Shown here one piece after another: positions 58,610 to 64,000 of a stretch of DNA of 64,000 nucleotides; position 1 is the first letter of the stretch; the number at the start of each line of letters is the position of its first letter. The position numbers were made by a program, and so were the translations under genes. Source of the DNA: Phaeobacter sp. CECT 5382 (GTDB lineage: Bacteria; Pseudomonadota; Alphaproteobacteria; Rhodobacterales; Rhodobacteraceae); the NCBI RefSeq assembly GCF_001457775.1, contig NZ_CYSG01000007.1, forward strand, positions 150,889 to 214,888, written 5' to 3'. The notes below the pieces were generated by a model. It was not told the origin of the DNA, did no database searches, and saw only the letters and a program-made list of their open reading frames with translations.

Positions 58610-60838
58610 CTATGTGCCCAATGCCTTGTGAAACGCCACTTTGAGATCCGGCATTGCAAAGGGTTTTTGCAGCATTGTCACGCCCTCCTCCAGACGGCCC
58701 TGATGGACTATCGCATTCTCGGTGTAGCCCGACATGTAGACGACGGCTGCCTCGGCAAATGTTTCCAACAAGGTCGCAACGACGCTGGGACCATTCATGC
58801 CGTTTGGCAAGATCACATCGCATAGGATCAGATCAACCTGAGAAAGCGTTTTTACCAGATGCAACGCTGCTGGCCCGTCAGACGCCACATGCACCAGACA
58901 GCCAAGCTTGCGCAACTGTGTCTCAAAGGTTCGGCGCAGACTGTCATCGTCTTCGATCAGAAAAACGTGCAGCCCCGCGAGATTAATACCGGCCGCGGTG
59001 CCTTCGGTGGCAGCCGGGCTCTCACCGGCAAGAACAACACGCGGCAGGTAAATCTTGACCGTCGTGCCGCTACCAACCTCGGAATATATCTTGAAATGAC
59101 CGCCGGATTGTTTGGTAAACCCATAGGCCATCGGCAGCCCCAACCCGGTCCCCTTTCCCACCCCTTTGGTCGTGTAGAAAGGCTCCAGAGCGCGGTCAAT
59201 GGATTCACTATCCATCCCCGTTCCCATGTCTGAAACAGCGATGCAGACATATTGCCCGGGTTCGACCTCTTCGTAGCTATTCGTATAATCCCGGTCGAGC
59301 CTCGCATTGCTGACTTCGAGTGTCAGTTTGCCTCCATCCGGCATGGCATCGCGGGCATTGATGACAAGATTTAAAATTGCGGTTTCCAGCTGGGTTTTGT
59401 CGGCCTCGATGGCCCATAGCCCACCGTCCAGCACAAACTCCAGATCAATGGTCTCCCCAACGGTGGTATCCAGCAGCGCACGCGACTCATCCAAAAGTTG
59501 TGACGCATTGATGATCTCCGGCCGCAGCGGCTGCTTACGCGCATAGGCGAGCAGCTGACTGGTGAGCCCGGTTCCACGTCTGACCGCCATCAGGGACGTA
59601 TCAAGATACCTGTGCTGCGCCTCATCGGAAATCTCTTCCTGCAGCAGCTCCAGATTGCCCAGAATGATCGCAAGAATATTATTGAAATCATGTGCCAGTC
59701 CCCCTGTCAGGCTCCCCAGAGATTTCAATTTCTGGGCCTGCAGGTAATTCGCCTGTAGCTGTGTCATCTCGGTCACGTCCTGGGCAATGGTGCGCACGAT
59801 TGCCCCCCGGGATCGGCCGCCAGTGTCCAGCATGAAAAACTGGCGGATATATCGCTGATCTCCCGACGGGTGGCCAAACAAGAAAACCCCATCAGCAGTG
59901 CCGTTGGCCGCCAGTCTGGCAGCAATCCCGCGCGCCTTCTCTGCGTCTGCCACATCAATAATGGTCGGAATTATATCATCGGTGAAAGAACAGCAGGCGA
60001 GCTCCTGCTCGGTCATACCAAACAGGTTTGCAAAGTTCTTGTCGCATTCCAGATATCGCCCGGTCTCCAGCTCGTAGGCGCTGAAACCAATCCCGGCAAA
60101 TTTCGCGGCAACCAGCAGGCTTTGCTCATGCGACTTTATGATTTCATGCGAAGACAGGATCTGATTGCGCATGGAATGGATGGAATGCACCAACCGGTCG
60201 AGTTCATCTCCTTCGTCTACGACATCACCGTCGCACCGTCGGCCAAGATCGATCTCGAAAGCCCGCCAGTCTCCTCTCCAGTTTTCAAGCCCATCTGCAA
60301 TTCTGAGGACCGGCAGAATGAGCCGCCGGTTTAAAAGCCTTTGAATAATGAGGACGGTCGCCAAGACTGCAAGCGCAGCCACCGCCAAAGTCGCCAGCAC
60401 CCGGCGGCCCACGTCCCATAACACGCCCTGTCGGCTCATTTGGAGTGTCAACATCCCGAGCTGCGTCTCTTCACCCCGGAAAGAACGCATGAGCGGCCAG
60501 GTATAGGAGTAGTAAGAACTGCCGCTTTCCATCGTGCCTGCCACAAAAAGAATTTGACCTCTGGCAGTCAGTTGTGCCCCCGTGACAGCCCCAAGCGTGA
60601 TGTGTTCGTCCAAAAGAAGCTGGATTGTATCATAGTCAAGTTGCCACAGCAGATCTTCGAACAGCACGGCGCTGCTATGCGCCAATGTCTCCACCCGTTT
60701 TTCAAGTCTAGTGTTTCCAAGGCGATAGCTTGAAACTGCAACCACCAGTGCTGCCAGAAAAACCAGAGAAACGATCGGCAGGATGAGGCTTCTGTTGACC
60801 TTTTGGCGAATGCCCGATCTGCCTCCCGCTGCGTTCAT
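58610..60838 (-). CDS. Hybrid sensor histidine kinase with receiver domain
   Basis: A 742-residue inner-membrane protein. Helices at about 20-40 and 148-168 enclose a periplasmic domain of about 105 residues. A linker and a PAS-like domain (about 240-360) follow, then HisKA with GGLAHDFNNILA (histidine near 383), the ATPase domain (GKGTGLGLPM) and a C-terminal receiver with the aspartate in LILCDVILPNGMNG. No output domain: it likely passes phosphate on. ATG 60838 has AAGGTG upstream. The SBP_bac_3 gene upstream ends 5 bases before it, so that protein is probably its periplasmic partner. Confidence 0.92.
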   Translation of the reverse strand: MNAAGGRSGIRQKVNRSLILPIVSLVFLAALVVAVSSYRLGNTRLEKRVETLAHSSAVLFEDLLWQLDYDTIQLLLDEHITLGAVTGAQLTARGQILFVAGTMESGSSYYSYTWPLMRSFRGEETQLGMLTLQMSRQGVLWDVGRRVLATLAVAALAVLATVLIIQRLLNRRLILPVLRIADGLENWRGDWRAFEIDLGRRCDGDVVDEGDELDRLVHSIHSMRNQILSSHEIIKSHEQSLLVAAKFAGIGFSAYELETGRYLECDKNFANLFGMTEQELACCSFTDDIIPTIIDVADAEKARGIAARLAANGTADGVFLFGHPSGDQRYIRQFFMLDTGGRSRGAIVRTIAQDVTEMTQLQANYLQAQKLKSLGSLTGGLAHDFNNILAIILGNLELLQEEISDEAQHRYLDTSLMAVRRGTGLTSQLLAYARKQPLRPEIINASQLLDESRALLDTTVGETIDLEFVLDGGLWAIEADKTQLETAILNLVINARDAMPDGGKLTLEVSNARLDRDYTNSYEEVEPGQYVCIAVSDMGTGMDSESIDRALEPFYTTKGVGKGTGLGLPMAYGFTKQSGGHFKIYSEVGSGTTVKIYLPRVVLAGESPAATEGTAAGINLAGLHVFLIEDDDSLRRTFETQLRKLGCLVHVASDGPAALHLVKTLSQVDLILCDVILPNGMNGPSVVATLLETFAEAAVVYMSGYTENAIVHQGRLEEGVTMLQKPFAMPDLKVAFHKALGT

Positions 60839-60843
60839 AAAAT

Positions 60844-61848
60844 TCACCTTTCCAAATAGTAGTCAGACACAAATGCGTCATAGGTGCCGTCTGCTTTCAT
60901 TTCCCTGAGGTCGGGCTGCTGCTGGCCAATGAGGCTGTGATGGGCCGAGTTGAAATGCAGGTGCAGGTACTTCTCAATGCGAAAATCGGTTACTTTCTAG
61001 CCCTTTAGTTCAACCTCACCAGCGATATGTTTCGTAGTCGGCGTAGAGAAAAAGACCAGGTCAACGCGATCTAGAGCCAGCATTTCCGTCAATAAAAATG
61101 GGCGGCGCACCTGTTCGACATTGCCATGTCCAGCAAACAGATCTTCGGCTTGCTTCCACCCCCGAATATGGGCGACGCTATACTCTCGGAAATCCTCCGG
61201 TTTGGTTATTGCAATATCATCACGCAAGAATATGCCCGCAAATTCCAAGGGGAGAACCGGCTCTGGCATGGGGATTAGCGTTGGATATATTTCGCGCAGG
61301 TCGGCATGCGGAATTGACACTCCGTGAATGGTCCCTTCTGCCGCATCGATGACGCCACGCCGGGCTGAAATTTTCACAAATTGATAGTCAATATCGGCCC
61401 GGGCCAACATTTTCCGCACAATCAAATCCATGTAACCACCGCCCGCAGATGTGATCATCGGAGGAATACCTGCGACCGACAGGCTGACCAGATTTGGCTG
61501 TGCAAGAGCAGCAGCGGCGTGGCCTTGCGCATGCCCCGCAGGCATGGTCCACAAAAGCAGGTTCAAAACGATGGACAGGGTTTGAGCACACTTTAAAATT
61601 GTGCACAGGGAAAGTCCGAGCCGTTCCCTTGTTTGGATCTCTGTATGCCCCCCTGGACCATCGACAGCACGATAGTATTCTGAATTGACGAGCCTGTGCC
61701 TTGACGGAAGCCAGCAAGACAACCGTACTTCAGCTGCGACCTTCTTTGACGCCTTGTTAGAGGTAAAAAGGCAAGGCCAATGGCCAATGCCCCAACGGAA
61801 AAAACCTACACACATCACATTCACACATCCAGCATTCCGCTCGACCAT
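60844..61848 (-). pseudogene. SBP_bac_3-type binding protein interrupted by an in-frame TAG
   Basis: The frame that ends at TAG 60997-60999 continues without another stop for 50 codons to TGA 60844-60846. The continuation carries DLREMKADGTYDAFVSDYYLE, the typical C-terminus of family 3 binding proteins. Joined, the mature part (from about SLSVAGIPPMITSAGGGYMD) has about 215 residues, normal for the family. The signal-like stretch IVLNLLLWTMPAGHAQG precedes it; the true start is unclear (61848 is the longest frame, but its first 80 residues look unrelated, and the start may be a non-ATG codon nearer 61620). Most likely a recent nonsense mutation in a sensor partner of the kinase; read-through is possible. 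Confidence 0.8.
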
Positions 61849-62178
61849 GAGCCTGGATCACATACAACGCTAGAGGTAGTAAGTTCTTCTGTAAAGCCCG
61901 CAGGCAGGACGCCGCCGAGGCAGTGCAAGCTGTTCTGCTCTGACTATTCCGTCATTGCCATCCTCTCAGGAGAACCGGGTAGGATGGCTGGGACCGGCTG
62001 CCCGTTCCTGCAAACGACAAGCCTGACACCCAAAGTCTGTGAGAGGTCCGGCTTCAAACAGGCTGAGCTCGACGTGATGCGAACCTATCCCAGCCCCCTT
62101 CAGAACGGAGTCAGGCGCCGCTCGAAACTCTCTTTCGAACGACGCCTGGCCTGTTTTAACCATACTGGCTGTTCAAAC
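61849..62178. other. Intergenic region with a long hairpin
   Basis: It lies between the chemoreceptor stop (62179) and the longest frame of the binding-protein gene. It includes the 62113-62149 hairpin and the likely promoter of the SBP-kinase pair. No gene is supported. Confidence 0.45.
62113..62149 (-). terminator. Hairpin downstream of the chemoreceptor gene
   Basis: On the minus strand, a 16-bp stem with two G-U pairs (CAGGCGTCGTTCGAAA with TTTCGAGCGGCGCCTG) has a five-base loop. It is 30 bases after the chemoreceptor stop but lacks a U run. It is asymmetrical between strands (C-A mismatches on the plus strand), which suggests a selected minus-strand RNA structure. Confidence 0.6.
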
Positions 62179-64000
62179 TCAGAAGTCTTGCCAGCTGGCG
62201 TTCCCTTCCAGAGGCGCCGGATGACTCGCGGGTTCTGTTGTCGCCCAATCCTCTGCATTGGGCTCATCTGCCTCAGGCAGCGAGGCTGCGTTTTTAACAA
62301 CGATCTTAGGTGCGTCAGCCAGGGTGAACTCCTGCATCAACGTTGCCAGCTTTCCGGCATCGCTGTGCAACAAATGCCCGGCCGCTGTGGTCTCTTCAAC
62401 CATGGCGGCGTTCTGCTGGGTCACCTGATCAAGCTGGGTCATGCCGGTGTTGATCTCGCTCAGACCAGTCGCCTGTTCAGAGGTGCCGGCAGCAATTCCT
62501 GACACCAGGGTAGAGATTTCATTGACGCGTCCAACAATACTGTTGAGCGCTTCACCGGCCTTGCCAACCAGCCCCACGCCCTGTTCCACTTGTTTGGAGC
62601 TGTCGCTGATCAGAGTTTTGATTTCGGTCGCAGCATCTGCAGATCGCTGCGCAAGACCACGCACCTCTGATGCCACAACAGCAAAACCCCGACCTGCTTC
62701 GCCGGCCCTTGCTGCTTCGACACCTGCGTTCAGCGCCAAAAGATTGGTTTGAAAGGCAATATCGTCAATCACACTGATGATCTGAGAAATCTGCACCGAC
62801 GAATTCTCAATCTCGGTCATTGCCGAAACCGCCTCACGGACAACAACTCCGCTCTTCTCTGCTTCCTGACGCGCTTCGCCCATGGTTGCTTCCACGCTGC
62901 GCGCACCTTCGGCGGCAGACTTCACAGAGGCCGTCATCTCTTCGAGAGCCGCTGCAGTCTCTTCCAGGGTCGCAGCCTGACTTTCCGTGCGATTGGACAG
63001 GTCATCTGTGGCCTGGCTGATCTCGGCTGCTCCATTGTGAATACTGCCGGTTGCTGAGATCACCTGCAACATGGTTGATTTCAATGTCGCAACAGTTGCG
63101 TTGAAACTGGCGCGCACCTCTTCATATTCTTCAGGAAACGCCTCCGTGATTTCACAATCCAGATCACGCTCAGCCAAACGCCCAAGGTGGGTATCCAGTT
63201 TCCCTACGACAGCGCCTCGGTCAGAGACACGATTTTTTTCGATAGCTACAAGTTTCTCTTCTGCCTCCTGCAACGCGGCGCGCGTAACCTCCATAGCCTG
63301 GCTGAGACGCCCGACTTCAGTATTCTGGTCCAGGTTTTCCGGTGTGAAATCGAATTCCTTGCGAGAGATCCGGTCCAGATCGCGTTGCAGAGACCCAAAT
63401 TGTTTTGTGAAAGACAAAATCAACCGTGCCCCAATGGTCGCGCTGACAAGCAATGCCAAAAGCACGCAAACAGAGGTAACAACCAGTGCCATCCAGGCTT
63501 TACTAGCCGCGTCTTTTGCAAGGTTGTCCATATTGCTTGCAATTTCGCCCTCTATCTCGTGGAGATAGGTCAACCAGGCAGAAGCATTTCTGAACCATTC
63601 CTGGGCTGAAAAATCAGGTGTTTTCCCTTCTGGACCTGCGGCAAGAATAGCCTTTCGCATCTCTGGCAAATCCGTTTCGACAAGACCTTTTCGCAGGTCC
63701 AGATCCGGGAAATGCGACCGTAAGGCAAGTTCGGCAACTTCCAGCAGCCTTGTTTCATTGCCGCCGGTTTCAGCAAACTTGAGATAGACTGGCAGCGGGA
63801 AGGCCCCTTTGCCCAGACCACCTGCGCCGGCTGCCCTTTGTTGGCCGGCGGCTTCCTTGGCTGACAAAAGCGCAACCAGACCCGACCCGATCTGGGCGAT
63901 CTGAGGGTTCTCCTGCAGAATCAGCCTTTGGCCTACTCCGCTGAGCCCGCATTTCCCAAGTAACTTGACGTTTTCGCGCCTCCAACGGCCACTAATGTGT
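62179..64000 (-). CDS. Methyl-accepting chemotaxis protein with NIT-type sensor (5' truncated)
   Basis: The frame is open through 64000, so the N-terminus lies outside; 606 residues are visible. The visible sensor has SAKEAAGQQRAAGA, a hallmark of NIT (nitrate/nitrite-sensing) domains. A helix (SKAWMALVVTSVCVLLALLV) follows, then HAMP-like repeats and the signalling domain with the hairpin tip IDDIAFQTNLLALNAGVEAARAGE region. A Trp-Gln-containing tail (GNASWQDF) may serve as tether. It should control chemotaxis in response to a small anion such as nitrate. The first visible start (TTG 63867) is not the real start. Confidence 0.9.
   Translation of the reverse strand, partial: HISGRWRRENVKLLGKCGLSGVGQRLILQENPQIAQIGSGLVALLSAKEAAGQQRAAGAGGLGKGAFPLPVYLKFAETGGNETRLLEVAELALRSHFPDLDLRKGLVETDLPEMRKAILAAGPEGKTPDFSAQEWFRNASAWLTYLHEIEGEIASNMDNLAKDAASKAWMALVVTSVCVLLALLVSATIGARLILSFTKQFGSLQRDLDRISRKEFDFTPENLDQNTEVGRLSQAMEVTRAALQEAEEKLVAIEKNRVSDRGAVVGKLDTHLGRLAERDLDCEITEAFPEEYEEVRASFNATVATLKSTMLQVISATGSIHNGAAEISQATDDLSNRTESQAATLEETAAALEEMTASVKSAAEGARSVEATMGEARQEAEKSGVVVREAVSAMTEIENSSVQISQIISVIDDIAFQTNLLALNAGVEAARAGEAGRGFAVVASEVRGLAQRSADAATEIKTLISDSSKQVEQGVGLVGKAGEALNSIVGRVNEISTLVSGIAAGTSEQATGLSEINTGMTQLDQVTQQNAAMVEETTAAGHLLHSDAGKLATLMQEFTLADAPKIVVKNAASLPEADEPNAEDWATTEPASHPAPLEGNASWQDF

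Noticed and set aside
60997..60999. In-frame TAG as a programmed pyrrolysine codon
   Set aside because: No pyl genes or methylamine methyltransferase are present and the family does not use pyrrolysine; a nonsense mutation or error is simpler.

Overview
The window looks like a chromosomal segment of a marine alphaproteobacterium of the Roseobacter group (Rhodobacteraceae). I infer this from the G+C-rich coding style, the density of ABC, TRAP and TTT transporters, and the gene order lipoprotein-SPOR / D,D-carboxypeptidase / tmk / holB / tatD / MBL hydrolase, which I know from that family. The tmk-holB block and the tRNA-Ser argue for chromosome rather than plasmid. No phage, insertion sequence or CRISPR array was seen.

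Layout. (1) 1-4592: the end of an AhpD-like gene, a FrnE-type DsbA-fold oxidoreductase and a TetR regulator; then a PstS-like binding protein followed by a GGDEF-EAL protein. (2) 4888-18049: two neighbouring uptake clusters. The first (minus strand) packs an FbpA-type ABC importer with an MBL hydrolase, a histidine phosphatase and a stand-alone T4-Pnkp-like 3'-phosphatase, facing a DeoR regulator. The second (plus strand) is an Ugp-type importer with a GpdQ-like phosphodiesterase, facing a LysR regulator. Together they suggest scavenging and dephosphorylation of organic phosphoesters. (3) 18842-33941: an exopolysaccharide and type I secretion island: a GH26-like secreted hydrolase, a cellulose-synthase-like GT2, GalE, UDP-xylose synthase, HlyD and ABC components of a T1SS, and two very unusual predicted substrates (a NWxxQ-repeat protein and a Gly/Asn/Ala-rich low-complexity protein). 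A CsgD/VpsT-like LuxR regulator and a possible HEPN-like protein stand on the opposite strand. (4) 34130-41143: tRNA-Ser(UGA) and housekeeping genes, then an AEC transporter. (5) 41206-47649: a tripartite tricarboxylate transporter (TctCBA) divergent from its two-component system, with a third, binding-protein-like gene. (6) 47671-57693: amino-acid or keto-acid catabolism: racemase, GntR regulator, ThDP enzyme, LysR, D-amino-acid-dehydrogenase-like FAD enzyme, TRAP transporter and a BASS-like carrier. (7) 57709-64000: a lysozyme-like secreted protein, a hybrid histidine kinase preceded by an SBP_bac_3 gene broken by one in-frame amber codon, and a NIT-type chemoreceptor running off the end.

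The most notable points are the matrix/T1SS island with its two repeat proteins; the importer operon with three different phosphoesterases and a matching pair of DeoR operator candidates; the 14-bp tandem duplication that puts a decoy start codon in front of the Ugp-type ATPase; and the amber-interrupted sensor gene. Functions given for transporter substrates are inference from gene context only.
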